Shown here: positions 17,384-27,437 of the stretch, piece after piece
How positions within the stretch are numbered: position 1 is the first letter of the stretch
Layout of the letters: each line of letters starts with the position of its first letter
Assembly (NCBI RefSeq): GCF_004364335.1
Contig: NZ_SOCR01000018.1
Coordinates: 27,493 to 91,492, forward strand
DNA length: 64,000 nucleotides
Reading direction: 5' to 3'
Source of the DNA: Pseudomonas graminis
GTDB lineage: Bacteria; Pseudomonadota; Gammaproteobacteria; Pseudomonadales; Pseudomonadaceae
Translations under genes and position numbers: made by a program
Notes under the pieces: model-generated
Database searches by the model: none
The model's input: only the letters and a program-made list of their open reading frames with translations
Told to the model about the DNA's origin: nothing

Positions 17384-19624
17384 TTATGGCTTCTTGTCAA
17401 GAAGCGGCCTCACATCCTTGGCCAGGAGCGGCAGACTGAGCAGGAAGCCTTGAGCATAGGGACAGCCGAGGGCTTTGAGTTGTTGCAGCTGGCTTCGCGT
17501 CTCGATACCCTCGGCCACAATCGCCAGATCCAATGCTTGGCCCAGAGACAGAATGCTCTTGACGATGGCGATGCTGCGTTCATGGCTCATCATGCGTGAG
17601 ACAAATGAACGATCAATCTTGATGACATCTATAGGGTAGCGATCGATATATCCCAAAGAGCTGTAGCCGGTACCGAAGTCGTCCAGAGCGATGCGAATAC
17701 CCAGGGCGCGAAGTTCCTCCAAGGTCTGGGCCACGATCTCCGGCTCATGCAAGAATACCGACTCGGTGATCTCGATCTGCAGAGCGCGCGCATCAAATCC
17801 GGTTTCGAGAAGGATGTCGGCCACTTGAGTGGCGAAGTTCTTGCGGTTGAGCTCGGCCCCCGACACGTTGACGTTGAGCTTGATAGCGCTCTGCACAGTG
17901 CTGTCGCTCCATTTGTTGATCTCCCGACAAGCATTGCGCATTACCCAACATCCAATGTCGTAAATAACGCCAATATCCTCGGCCACGCTGATGAAGACGT
18001 CAGGCGAAATGTTTCCCAAGGTCGGATGGTGCCACCTGATCAAGGCTTCTACGCCGATGATCTTTTCAGTTGTGATAGAGAAGATTGGTTGGTACACCAG
18101 ATAGAACTCATCGCCTGTGATCGCATGCTTGAGTGCATTCTGTATTCCCAACATGTTGATCGATGCCTGACGCATGGAGAGATCGAAGACGGCCCAGCGG
18201 CCACGACCTTTCTTCTTGGCCGCGTACATTGCTACGTCTGCATCGCGAATTAATTCTTCGGCCGTGCTGTGTCGAGCATCCGAGGTGGCGATGCCGATAC
18301 TGCAGGAAGTGAAGAGAGGCTGGCCATCGATCTGCATGGGTAAGCTTAGCGCCTGGGTAACTCGCCTGGCGGTCTCGATGGCGTGTTCTTGGTGGCCCAC
18401 GCCGGTGAGCAGTATTGCGAACTCGTCGCCACCGATGCGCGCAATAACTGCATCAGGATCCACGCACTCATTCAGGCGTTCGGCCACCTGCTTGAGCAAA
18501 ATGTCACCAGCGTGATGACCTATGCCGTCGTTGACGTATTTGAATCGATCCAGGTCCAGATACAACGCCGTGGCCGTGCCGAGGTGTTCCGGTTCTCCTT
18601 CGCTGAACGCTTTCTGGATACGCCCCATGAAGTAAACACGGTTCTTGAGCTTGGTGAGCTCGTCATGAAACGCGGCATAGGACAACTCTTCCTGTATTCG
18701 CTCTCGCTCCACCAGCCGTGATTCGAGCACCAGACGTTCCTCGCGGTCTAACCGCGCCTGGCGCAACGCTTCTTCGGTGTGCTTGCGCTCCGTGATGTCG
18801 CGTTGCACGGAAACGTAATGAGTGAACCAACCTTTCTCGTCTGCCACTGGAACGATACTCAACTGTACCCAGAAACGGGTCCCATCGCGTCGTGCGTTGA
18901 TCAGCTCGACTTCGATCGGAGTCCATTGTTGCAGCGCTTCTCGCAGTTGCTGGAGCGTCTCGCGGTTGGTCTCCTCACATTGCAATATTCGTGGAGTCTG
19001 GCCTATGACCTCTTTGAGGGAAAAACCGGTAGCTGACAGGAATGCCGGATTGCAATAGACGATTCGCGGCCCCGGCAGATCGATAGGCTTGGCCTCGGTA
19101 ATCAGAATAGCGTCCTTGGCATTGACTACCGCTGATTCCAGTAAGCGCAGGCGCTCTATGGCCACCCCGCCGGTCGCGTTGACCGGTCTTGATTGGAGGG
19201 TGCCGTACAGATCAGTCGCGTGAGCCTGCAGGCCATAGATCTGTGCGTCGCTCAGTCGTTTGTGGGGGAGTGGGATCATCATCAACACCACGCCCGCCAA
19301 GCCAGCTGCAGCATCCCTGATGGCGGTGCAGACCAGAAATTCACTGATCACTTGATCAAGGCCAATCGGGAGTGCGGAGTTATAAGGCATGGCCTCCCCT
19401 ATATCCACCACGTCGCCGTAGGACACCACACTCTTCAACCAGGCATCGGTGTTTTCGCCGATGCTGAGGGACGGTACTCTTCCCCAGGTTGAGACAACGC
19501 TCCAGCTTACGCTCTCGCGCACCATCAGCATTGCGCCTACGCAGCCGGTTAGGTGGGAAGCAGCGCTTACGAAATTGCCTAAAGCTTTCTGCTCCGTTGA
19601 GCCAACGTGACGCTTCACGGCCAT
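17384..19624 (-). CDS. GAF-PAS-GGDEF-EAL cyclic-di-GMP enzyme
   Basis: The 746-residue protein has a GAF-like N-terminus (about 1-150), a PAS domain with PAC (about 160-290; FWVQLSIVPV, VQRDITERK), a linking coiled coil, GGDEF (RIGGDEF) and EAL (GVEALIRWHHP, DDFGTGYSS, AEGIE). The RxxD inhibitory site is absent five residues before GGDEF, unlike its convergent neighbour. ATG 19624 has AGGA seven bases upstream and is preferred to the TTG two codons earlier. It is soluble; no transmembrane helix is seen. Confidence 0.93.
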   Translation of the reverse strand: MAVKRHVGSTEQKALGNFVSAASHLTGCVGAMLMVRESVSWSVVSTWGRVPSLSIGENTDAWLKSVVSYGDVVDIGEAMPYNSALPIGLDQVISEFLVCTAIRDAAAGLAGVVLMMIPLPHKRLSDAQIYGLQAHATDLYGTLQSRPVNATGGVAIERLRLLESAVVNAKDAILITEAKPIDLPGPRIVYCNPAFLSATGFSLKEVIGQTPRILQCEETNRETLQQLREALQQWTPIEVELINARRDGTRFWVQLSIVPVADEKGWFTHYVSVQRDITERKHTEEALRQARLDREERLVLESRLVERERIQEELSYAAFHDELTKLKNRVYFMGRIQKAFSEGEPEHLGTATALYLDLDRFKYVNDGIGHHAGDILLKQVAERLNECVDPDAVIARIGGDEFAILLTGVGHQEHAIETARRVTQALSLPMQIDGQPLFTSCSIGIATSDARHSTAEELIRDADVAMYAAKKKGRGRWAVFDLSMRQASINMLGIQNALKHAITGDEFYLVYQPIFSITTEKIIGVEALIRWHHPTLGNISPDVFISVAEDIGVIYDIGCWVMRNACREINKWSDSTVQSAIKLNVNVSGAELNRKNFATQVADILLETGFDARALQIEITESVFLHEPEIVAQTLEELRALGIRIALDDFGTGYSSLGYIDRYPIDVIKIDRSFVSRMMSHERSIAIVKSILSLGQALDLAIVAEGIETRSQLQQLKALGCPYAQGFLLSLPLLAKDVRPLLDKKP

Positions 19625-19981
19625 ATACAATTCCTGAGACAGGGTATCAATGGGTGAGTCCGATGACAGCCCTGGCGCACTATGACATCGCCAGATATCG
19701 ATCCACTAGCGCAACGGTGTAGTCGGGGATTGTTTGTGGCGATCGTCGTGCCGACAACAGCAAGTCGACGATCGAGAATGACTAGGCTCGCGAGGCCCAA
19801 GCTGACGTAGGCAAATGCATCTGTCAAAGATAGCCCATCACTGGGCACGAAGAAGTTATGGACTTATGCACCGCCTAGCTGGTTGATTTCATTAAATGCG
19901 GACGGGGGGATCGGGCTCCTGACATTGGGCCGTTAGAGAACGGCTAAGCTGTAGGCGTAGTTGCCCAGGATGATAAAGCTT

Positions 19982-20581
19982 ATGGACAGTGGATGGATCA
20001 TTGCAATTGGGGCTTCAGGTGGAGCTGGGCTTGAGGATATCTGTGATCTCCTATCGGCTCTCCCTCCCGACCTCGACGCTGTAGTCATGATTGTGCTGCA
20101 TCGGCCTTGGGATCAAGCGAGCAAGCTGGCAGAGGTGCTTTCTGGAAGTTCGCAGATGACGGTGGTGGTTGCCGGCCAAGGTGAGCTTTTAGTTCCCGGG
20201 ACTGCCTACATCGCAGAGCCGAGCATCCATCTCACCCTGCTCGATCGGACCTTTGCACTTTTGGCCGCTGATCGGGCTCGTCTTTATGGAAAACGCGCAA
20301 TCGACCTGCTATTTCAATCAGTCGCCGACTGCGGAGGAACCAACACGATTGGTGTCGTGCTCTCAGGCTCTCTGGACGACGGATCACGCGGTTTAGCTGC
20401 TATCCATCATGCTGGTGGACAAACAATGGCGTTACGACCCTCATCATTGTTGGGCCACGCAATGCCTGAGAATGCCATTGCTTTTGATGGACCCGTTTCC
20501 GTGATTGGAAGCGGTTCGGAATTGGCGGCTGCGATCATCCGGCTCGTCCGTCCCGATGGGAAAGCAGTCGTAGGTATCTAA
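19982..20581 (+). CDS. Stand-alone CheB-type methylesterase domain protein
   Basis: About 199 residues correspond to the CheB catalytic domain without a receiver domain. The triad is visible: Ser12 (GASGGA), His40 (VLHRPWDQ) and Asp133 (LSGSLDDGSRGL). It could remove methyl groups from chemoreceptors or act as an orphan esterase. Lacking a receiver it cannot be controlled by CheA phosphorylation in the usual way. ATG 19982 or 19970 could be the start; AGGA at 19967 favours the former. It precedes a cluster of chemoreceptor-related genes. Confidence 0.85.
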   Translation: MDSGWIIAIGASGGAGLEDICDLLSALPPDLDAVVMIVLHRPWDQASKLAEVLSGSSQMTVVVAGQGELLVPGTAYIAEPSIHLTLLDRTFALLAADRARLYGKRAIDLLFQSVADCGGTNTIGVVLSGSLDDGSRGLAAIHHAGGQTMALRPSSLLGHAMPENAIAFDGPVSVIGSGSELAAAIIRLVRPDGKAVVGI

Positions 20582-21208
20582 ATCATTTATCAGCGCTTGT
20601 TAGCATCTGACCTCAAAACAGGTAGTGGCCTGAACGCTCCAGATACGTGTAGATACGATCGACCGCAACAGGGTGAACGGCGTAGGGCCGCTTGCCGCTC
20701 TTGCCCGAATCTATAAGTCATCGCGCCGAATTGCCTCGTCTCGGAAATAGGGCTGAACGCGGACACGGTCAAACCCGTGTTACGGCTTGTAAAATGATCG
20801 AACAATAGAAAGTCCCCCTGGCAAGCCAGAAACCGCCTCATCCTTATCGTTACCCTCCAGATCTGCGGCGTTATCACCAGCTAGGGTGCAACAAAGCTGC
20901 ACGTCCGTATGGGTGAAGCGAGGCGGGAAATGAACGCTGCGGATGCTGCTCAGAAAACCGGAGGCTTAAAATTGGTTTGATGCAGGAAACGTTGCTGGGC
21001 TGGCTCCCAAGCCTCGGCCTTCAATGACCGGGGCCGAGGCCGTAAGGGAGGGACGTGTTTCGCTCCTAAGCCAAATCTACTTAGCGGATCAATTTGAATC
21101 GCCCCGGATTTCGTAGACACCTCCGTGCCTTAAACTTGTGCCCCTTTTTGCCGATGGCCTCCGAGCAAAACTCAAAATTTTCTGCGTTGCATCCCTCGGA
21201 GTTACGCC
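20582..21208. other. Gene-free stretch
   Basis: No supported gene. A reverse-strand open frame exists but has no ribosome binding site, no family pattern and an odd composition. A GC-rich hairpin (CCTCGGCC...GGCCGAGG, about 21014-21040) without a T-tract lies before the receptor. The last 60 bases resemble the leader of the receptor at 2328 and carry its translation start region. Confidence 0.4.
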
Positions 21209-22833
21209 GTGAATCTACGTTCTCTAAATATCGCGCCGCGCGCCGCCTTATGTTTCGGGCTGATCACCCTGTTAGTCATTGCCCTTGGCGGCTTCGCCTA
21301 CGTTCAGTTAGGGAAACTACGTGGCACTGAACAGGATATCGAGAAAAATTGGCTGACTAGCGTTCAGACAGCCGACGGTATCCAGATTGCCCTGCTTGAT
21401 GCGCGCCTGGAAAGCATCCGCCTATTGGCTACGTCCAACCCCAAGAGCGCGCTGCTGCCCTGCGGCATCTGGAAGATGCTAAGCACGTACTCAACGAGCG
21501 TACTGATTTTTACCGAAAAAACCTGATTGCTGACCAGGAAGCAGGGGCTAAATTTGAAGCCGCCGCCACACTGATGAAGCAATACCTTGAGGGGCTACAG
21601 CGCATCGTCGATCTAGAATCCACCCAACATGAGCAGGCAGTAACCTTCGCCAATACTGAACAACGTGATCGAGCTAGCGCCCATCAGACCAAACTCAGTG
21701 AACTGCGCCAACACAATTCCGACGGTGCTGCCGCTGCGGGCCTCACTGCCACCGAGGTGTATGCCCACAGCATTACCATTATCGACGCCGTGGTGCTCGC
21801 CGCGCTGGTTTTGACCCTGGTGCTGGCCACCCTGCTGACGCGCAGCATCGTTCACCCCTTGAGCGCCTCGCTGAAAATGGCTGAGGAAATCGCCGCCGGG
21901 GACCTCCGCCTGAGCTTGGAGGTCAAGGGCAACGATGAGTCCGCGCGCTTGATGCGCGCGCTCAACACCATGCAAGGTAACTTGCGCAGCACCATCGGTC
22001 AGATATCAGATGCGTCTTCGCAGCTCAGCTCCGCAGCCGTAGAGATGACCTCGATAACCGAAAGCTCCAGCCGCACTATGCAACAGCAGAACAGCGAGAT
22101 TGAACAGGCTGCTACCGCCGTCACTCAGATGAGCGCCGCCGTCGACGAAGTCGCACGCAACGCTGCTTCAACTTCCGAATCAGCAAAGGATTGCACTCAG
22201 GCTGCTGCCACTGGTAATCAAAAAGTCAGCGAAACCCTGCAGGCCATGCGCACTCTTACCGACCGTGTGGAGCTGACTTCGGAACAGGTCCAAGGCCTCG
22301 CTGGCCAGGCGCAGGACATCAGCAAGGTACTGAGCGTCATTCGCGCCATCGCTGAACAGACCAATCTGCTCGCGCTAAACGCTGCCATAGAAGCGGCCCG
22401 AGCCGGTGAGCAGGGCCGAGGTTTTGCTGTAGTGGCTGATGAGGTTCGGGCCCTGGCGCACCGCACGCAAACCTCGACGCAAGAGATCGAACAGATGATT
22501 TCCAGCATCCAGGCCGGAACGTCACAGGTGGTAGACTCGATGAGCAGCAGTACCGTAGAGGTACATAATACCCAGCGTACTGCTGACGAAGCCGGGGTGT
22601 CGCTGAAGGCTATCGCCGACTCAGTGCAGTTGATCGACGACCGTAATCAGCAGATTGCCACGGCTTCTGAAGAACAGGCCCACGTGGCTCGCGAAGTGGA
22701 TCGCGCGTTGGTAAGCATCCGCAACCTGTCACTACAGAGCAGCGAGGGCACGCAGCAGACCTTGATGGCCAGTAACGAACTGTCGCAGTTGGCGGTTAAC
22801 TTGAATCAGATGGTAGCGCGCTTCAAAACCTGA
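21209..22833 (+). pseudogene. Chemoreceptor, paralogue of the one at 2328, with one frameshift
   Basis: Domains match the receptor at 2328 throughout (TM1, sensor, TM2, HAMP, signalling tip AEQTNLLALNAAIEAARAGE). After SNP (about 21441) the frame is lost: the intact copy has CCCC then CAAGAG spelling PQE, here one C is missing from the run, so translation leaves the frame and ends at 21526. The correct frame resumes and is open to 22833. Deletion of one base in a C homopolymer could be a true inactivation, a phase-variable tract or a sequencing error. The GTG start and its upstream CGGAG are conserved with the paralogue. Confidence 0.85.
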
Positions 22834-22937
22834 AACTCTCATGAACCAAGCAACTAGCGCGCCATAGGCTTGCTGGTTTATCCAAGGCGACAAGTCACCC
22901 AGTCCACCACCAGCTCACGAACAACGGTAGTCGCTTA

Positions 22938-23168
22938 ATGAGTGTTGCAGCTATCGTTGTGAGCCTATGGGGTCATTCATGCCTTCCTCAGCTTGGACAT
23001 TGCCAGGAGGACGTTAAGCAAGCCGACTTCTATGGCGTCTTTGCCTTCGAAAATTGCGAACTAGCCAGCCGTAGCCTCACTGAGCATGCGATCCCTTATG
23101 CTCTGAAAGGAGAAACGTCGAGTTTTTACTGCAACAAAGAGACATCAGAATCGGCCTCAGATAAATAG
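22938..23168 (+). CDS. Hypothetical protein (76 aa), doubtful
   Basis: The frame contains a protein-like stretch (ADFYGVFAFENCELASRSL, IPYALKGETSSFYC) after a hydrophobic start that could be a signal sequence. No ribosome binding site is visible before the ATG, and the family is not recognised. It may be a fragment. It lies between the frameshifted receptor and the second R-module protein. Confidence 0.25.
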   Translation: MSVAAIVVSLWGHSCLPQLGHCQEDVKQADFYGVFAFENCELASRSLTEHAIPYALKGETSSFYCNKETSESASDK

Positions 23169-23371
23169 GGCAATTAGACCTGCCCCATGATGTGCCGCGT
23201 GAGTAATTTGGGTTTTGTTGTCTCTGGACGGATGCGGATAATCAAACAAACACTCCTTTGACGGGTCTACCACGCAGTGGCTGGCATTGATGACGCTGAC
23301 GATGCTCGTTCTGACTGGGTCTTCCATTTAAGGCGGGCACAGTGCCCCATCCTCTTATCACGAGAAAAAAC

Positions 23372-24874
23372 ATGGTTCAGGCAAAGAAAACAGCACTGCA
23401 GAGTGAAGCGGATGACGCGGTTGTCATGACCCCTCATGGCACGTATGACAGCTACACCGGCACGGCAGATGACGACACCATCACGGGCACCACAAAGCGG
23501 GATTTCATCTTTGGCGGCGATGGCGACGACATCCTCACCGGCCAGGCAGGTGAGCCCAACCCGTTCAACAACCCGCAGGATCGCTATAACGGCGGCGCGG
23601 GCGTCGATACGATCACCAGCCACTCCGCTTATTACTACGGGAGCACGTTCGTCTACACCTCGGTGACGGACAGTTACTTTGACGCACAAGGCTCCCACTC
23701 TGACCTGATCAAAAACTTCCAATCCAGTGATGTGCTTGATCTGACAGCGCTTGGGCTGGAGCGCGTGGGCGATGGCCACAACGGCGATCTGGCGGTGACC
23801 TACAACGCCATTGAGGACATCACCTATGTTCGCTCGCTGGATAAGAACGCTCAGGGCCAGGCATTCGAAGTGCGACTGGAAGGCGACCATGCCGCTCAGC
23901 TTGGCACGCAAAACTTCGCCCTCCGTTACGACCTGACTGCAGATAGCAATGGTCGCGAACATGGGCTCAGCGACAAGCAATACGTCATCACCGGGACCGA
24001 TGGCGATGACTTTCTGGTCGTTCCCCGCTCCGGCAACATCGTGACCGGTGCAGGCGGAGCGGACGAGATGTATGGCGGCGGTTCCCGTAACACATTTGTC
24101 TTCGAGCATCTCACCGATAGCTTCGTGAACGACGGCACAGGCCAGTCCAGCGTTGACCTCATCCACAGCTTCAGCCTCGGTGACGGTGATCTGCTGGACG
24201 TTTCGGCACTGGGGTTCACCGGCCTTGGGAATGGCTACAACGGCACGCTCAATTACAGCTACGACAGCGAAGCGGGTTACGCGATTGCCCAATCCTTCGA
24301 GGCCGATCAAGACGGCAACCGATTCGCCGTGCACCTGACGCAATACGACCGGGATCCGCTCACAGGTCTGCAGGACATGGACCGGTTCACCTTTGCCGGG
24401 GACAATGCAGCAGACCGCGCCAGCCAGACGCTGACCGGCGATAACTACCGTGACACCTTCACCAACTCGACCGCGGGTGGCATCCTCGTCGGAGGCGGTG
24501 ATGATGACCTGTTGGTGGGCAATACTGGCGTCGATACCTTCCGATACGTCGAGAAGAGCGACAGTTTTCGGGGCAACTCGGACTTCATTCAGAATTTCGA
24601 CGCCACGCAGGACCGCATCGATGTATCAGCGCTGGGCTACACAGGCCTTGGCGACGGCACCGACGGCACGCTTAAGTTGATCTACGACACAGCCCTGCAC
24701 CGCACCTATCTCAAGGATTACGAAGCGGACGCTGACGGTAACCGATTCGAGATCAGTATCGACAAGAACGTTGCCAAGACTTTCACCGCCGATAACCTGA
24801 TCGTGGCCGACGCGAACGCTGCGCATATCGAGCTTGTGGGTCTTGCCCCTGCCGACTTGCATCCGATGGGCTGA
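23372..24874 (+). CDS. Secreted RTX-type calcium-binding protein with three AlgE-like R-modules (second copy)
   Basis: The 500-residue protein has the same layout as the protein at 173: RTX nonapeptides and three copies of the 'DSY/F...DLI...DVSALG-TGLGDG-x-GTL...EADxDGNRFE' R-module pattern known from mannuronan C5-epimerases. No catalytic A-module is present. There is no signal peptide; type I export is the family norm. ATG 23372 (MVQAKK) was chosen over an upstream GTG because it follows a purine-rich CGAGAAAAAA and gives an N-terminus like that of the paralogue. It lies 540 bases after a chemoreceptor, the same partner as in the first copy. Confidence 0.85.
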   Translation: MVQAKKTALQSEADDAVVMTPHGTYDSYTGTADDDTITGTTKRDFIFGGDGDDILTGQAGEPNPFNNPQDRYNGGAGVDTITSHSAYYYGSTFVYTSVTDSYFDAQGSHSDLIKNFQSSDVLDLTALGLERVGDGHNGDLAVTYNAIEDITYVRSLDKNAQGQAFEVRLEGDHAAQLGTQNFALRYDLTADSNGREHGLSDKQYVITGTDGDDFLVVPRSGNIVTGAGGADEMYGGGSRNTFVFEHLTDSFVNDGTGQSSVDLIHSFSLGDGDLLDVSALGFTGLGNGYNGTLNYSYDSEAGYAIAQSFEADQDGNRFAVHLTQYDRDPLTGLQDMDRFTFAGDNAADRASQTLTGDNYRDTFTNSTAGGILVGGGDDDLLVGNTGVDTFRYVEKSDSFRGNSDFIQNFDATQDRIDVSALGYTGLGDGTDGTLKLIYDTALHRTYLKDYEADADGNRFEISIDKNVAKTFTADNLIVADANAAHIELVGLAPADLHPMG

Positions 24875-24942
24875 CCCTAGAGGCTTGGAAGTGGCCTAGG
24901 TCTTGACGTAAGTAACTCTTCAGACCTCTATTGCCCTGCTAT

Positions 24943-24968
24943 CGGCTGCTTTGGCCCCAAAGCAGCCG
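24943..24968. repeat. Perfect 12-bp-arm palindrome
   Basis: CGGCTGCTTTGG and CCAAAGCAGCCG flank a two-base loop. The arms share sequence with the hairpins at 48, 1880 and 4245. The position soon after the R-module gene suggests a transcript-end structure or a repeat relic. Confidence 0.7.
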
Positions 24969-25044
24969 TCGGACCCGGACTTACGGACTGTGCTACTGGT
25001 TAGCAGCGTACAACGGGTGTCACGTTCAATCGACCCCCACAGAC

Positions 25045-25068
25045 AAGCCCGCCCCGGCGGGCTTTTTT
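25045..25068 (+). terminator. Rho-independent terminator
   Basis: AAGCCCGCC-CC-GGCGGGCTT is followed by TTTT, a typical GC-rich stem and T-tract. It lies 170 bases after the R-module gene and may serve it, or may have come with another fragment. The rest of 24969-25222 holds no gene. Confidence 0.75.
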
Positions 25069-25222
25069 GCGCCTGCTCGACGCCGGAAGGTCTCCCCCTA
25101 GTCTTGCCCACTCATCCGCCTGATGGCTCGAAATCGCGTACTGAGTGTCCATTCAGCTACATAGGCCTGATTATTCAGGCTGCCCCTTAAAGATCCCCCA
25201 TCCTCACGACCGGATCTAGCGT

Positions 25223-25585
25223 ATGAGTTCGATTATCCTTGTCGAAGATGAGCCAGTTATATTGACGATCATGACGGATGTCCTGGAAATGGACGGGCAT
25301 GAGGTCAAGGCGTTTTGCGAAGCTGATTCAGCCTGGAATCACATTCAGAGCTACGGCTTTAACGCCGATTTGCTGATTACCGACCTTAGAATGCCAGGGA
25401 CGATCGATGGGGTTCAGCTAGCCCACAACGTACACGCGCTGCTACCACTGATGCCTGTGGTTGTGGCATCCGGGTTCCATGCCGCTGCTGATAGCTTGGA
25501 CGGTGATCACGTGTATTGGCTACAGAAGCCGTTCGGCCTTGATCAGCTGCGGGAGCTTTGTCACAAGCTCACTCCCCACGGCTGA
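25223..25585 (+). CDS. Single-domain response regulator (CheY-like)
   Basis: The 120-residue receiver has the acidic pair Glu8/Asp9 (VEDEP), phospho-acceptor Asp54 (LLITDLRMPG), Ser83 (VVASGF) and Lys102 (LQKPFG), all needed for phosphorylation. There is no output domain. The partner kinase is not adjacent. It belongs to the group of small receivers that act in phosphorelays or as phosphate sinks rather than being the main flagellar CheY. It lies between chemoreceptor remnants. Confidence 0.9.
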   Translation: MSSIILVEDEPVILTIMTDVLEMDGHEVKAFCEADSAWNHIQSYGFNADLLITDLRMPGTIDGVQLAHNVHALLPLMPVVVASGFHAAADSLDGDHVYWLQKPFGLDQLRELCHKLTPHG

Positions 25586-25701
25586 GATAGCGAAGTGGAA
25601 CGTCCGTACGCTTTGTTGCGTGCCGTCCACTCCTCTATTCAGGCAAGGCTGGGAAAGACGGCTGGCACCTACAACTGTTTGGCTGAATTTTTTCCTCGGT
25701 T

Positions 25702-26369
25702 CTAAAGCTTGAACTGCCCAACCAGCGTGTTAGACGACATAGCCAGCCGCGATAACTCGTGACTTGATGCGCTGGTTTGGTTGGCCCCAGTAGCCGTCTG
25801 GGTGGACAGATCTTGGATGTTCACTAGGTTGCGGTCTACTTCACGGGCTACCTGAGCCTGTTCCTCAGCAGCGCTGACAATCACCAAGTTGCGCTCGTTG
25901 ATCTGGTTAACGCCTTCGCTGATCTGTTCAAGAGCTAGCCCTGCTTCCGTCGCTAACGCCTGGGTGCTTTGCACGATAGTCCCACATGGCATGCACCGCT
26001 TCGTCGACTCCGTTACGAATCCGATCGATCATGGCTTCAATTTCACCTGTTGACGATTGGGTACGATGAGCCAACGCGCGAACTTCATCGGCCACAACTG
26101 CAAAAACCTCGGCCTTGCTCACCTGCCCTAGCGGCCGCGATCGCAGCGTTCAGGGCTAGCAGGTTGGTCTGCTCGGCAATGCCACGAATGACCTCCAGAA
26201 CCTTGGTGATGTCATGAATCTGTCCAGCTAAGGCCTCCACGCGCTGGGTGGAGTCTGTAATTTCAACGGTTACAGTGTTGATGGCCGTCACGGCCTGCTG
26301 CACCTGTTTCTGGCCCTTTGAGGCGTCTTCAGCCGTCTGACTTATGAGCGGCTGTTGTCTGAGCGTCAA
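25702..26369 (-). pseudogene. Chemoreceptor signalling domain remnant, multiply frameshifted
   Basis: Three successive reverse-strand frames together give the cytoplasmic half of a chemoreceptor: EVIRGIAEQTNLLALNAA, then FAVVADEVRALAHRTQSS, then AAEEQAQVAREVDRNLV to the end LVGQFKL. Shifts occur near 26110 and 25985. The sensor, membrane and HAMP parts are missing. It is a third receptor in the cluster and is not closest in sequence to the other two. Bases 26370-26662 beside it show no gene. Confidence 0.85.
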
Positions 26370-26662
26370 GGGATTTGGTGGGGTGTTGCAAGGTATGGAG
26401 ACGACGAGCGCATCGGAGCCAGCCGTCCAGCCGCTATGACGTTGTAAATGTTCTTCGTGGCGCCTGCGAGCGTAGTCAGGCGCATAACGATGGCACCTGT
26501 CCAGATCGGACGTCTGCAGTATGTAACTTTCCTGGTGATGGTGTTGTCAAATAGCCACTATGGCTCTGGTAGGTCGAACGCTGAAGATGCTGATATCAGA
26601 CGAGCCAAATCTTAGCTGAGCTAAGCCGCAGTTCTGCCCTGCGCAATCAACGAGAGTCGAAC

Positions 26663-27010
26663 ATGTCTTACCAGATCAAACAGCCCTCGGGCTTTCCAAG
26701 CCTCCCACCCGGCCACATCAACGCTCTGGAGCTCGCCCCGGAGCTGCATAGCATGGCGGATACTCTGTTGTACAAGATCCATATGGCAGACTCGCTCGAG
26801 CAACTGAAGTGGACGCATGGCCGAGCGGATGGATTTGCTTTGGGACTGAATGTGGCCGAGCGGTTAACCCTGTGGCAAGCCGACTATCTAATGGCGTGTT
26901 ATGCCGCTGCACGTAAAAAATGCGAGGTCCGGCTTAAAGCAATAGCCGATGCCTGCCAGTGTAAAGCTGCAGTTTTTTCTGAGACTGCCGCGCTTAACGC
27001 GGCTATCTGA
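26663..27010 (+). CDS. Hypothetical protein (115 aa)
   Basis: The frame looks coding: mixed helical composition (ALELAPELHSMADTLLYKI, ERLTLWQADYLMACYAAARK) with no membrane segment. GAGAG lies seven bases before the ATG. I do not recognise the family. It stands alone between the dead receptor and a stretch of decayed fragments (27011-27229), where only a C-terminal-like tail (WQPKVDADGLPLEHPHDS-stop) can be read. Confidence 0.5.
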   Translation: MSYQIKQPSGFPSLPPGHINALELAPELHSMADTLLYKIHMADSLEQLKWTHGRADGFALGLNVAERLTLWQADYLMACYAAARKKCEVRLKAIADACQCKAAVFSETAALNAAI

Positions 27011-27229
27011 AAGGTGCAAGCCTTTGAGATATGGATAGATGTGACCTAAAAGTTCGGCGTGTTGGATAAGCCTTGGTGATCGCTTAAACGAGGCGCCGAC
27101 AACTGGCAGCCAAAGGTCGATGCCGACGGCCTGCCGCTGGAGCACCCGCACGACTCCTAATGACGGGATTACATTAAATCCTTCTAAGGATTTCTTACTG
27201 CGTTTTACAGCTGTCCGATTGGACGGTTG

Positions 27230-27430
27230 ATGACTGCCGATTTGACAGCAGAGGATATGCGTCAGGCGTTGTTTGGTTCAGCACCTGGTGCTGTGCCTGC
27301 GCGCGCAGCAGCAAGGTCAGCGGGCTAGGGTAATCACGCTTCGACTATCTACTGCAAAACGCAGGGCACCTAGATGGTTCACCCCAAGATTGTGGGAGGC
27401 AGGGATGGTGGCCCGCGTGCCTTTCCGCTT
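27230..27430 (+). pseudogene. Possible relic of a small Pseudomonas protein
   Basis: An ATG at 27230 opens MTADLTAEDMRQALFGSAPG and stops at 27328. A neighbouring frame carries on with STAKRRAPRWFTPRL. I recall small Pseudomonas proteins starting M-TAEDMRQALFGS and continuing to an FTPRLRVTL block, so this may be a frameshifted copy. The recollection is not verified and the relic has no clear end. Confidence 0.3.
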
Positions 27431-27437
27431 GCTGGCC

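Noticed and set aside
20590..20877. Reverse 95-codon frame in the gap before the second receptor
   Set aside because: No ribosome binding site, no family pattern, rich in Arg/Ser/Cys as chance frames in this genome are.
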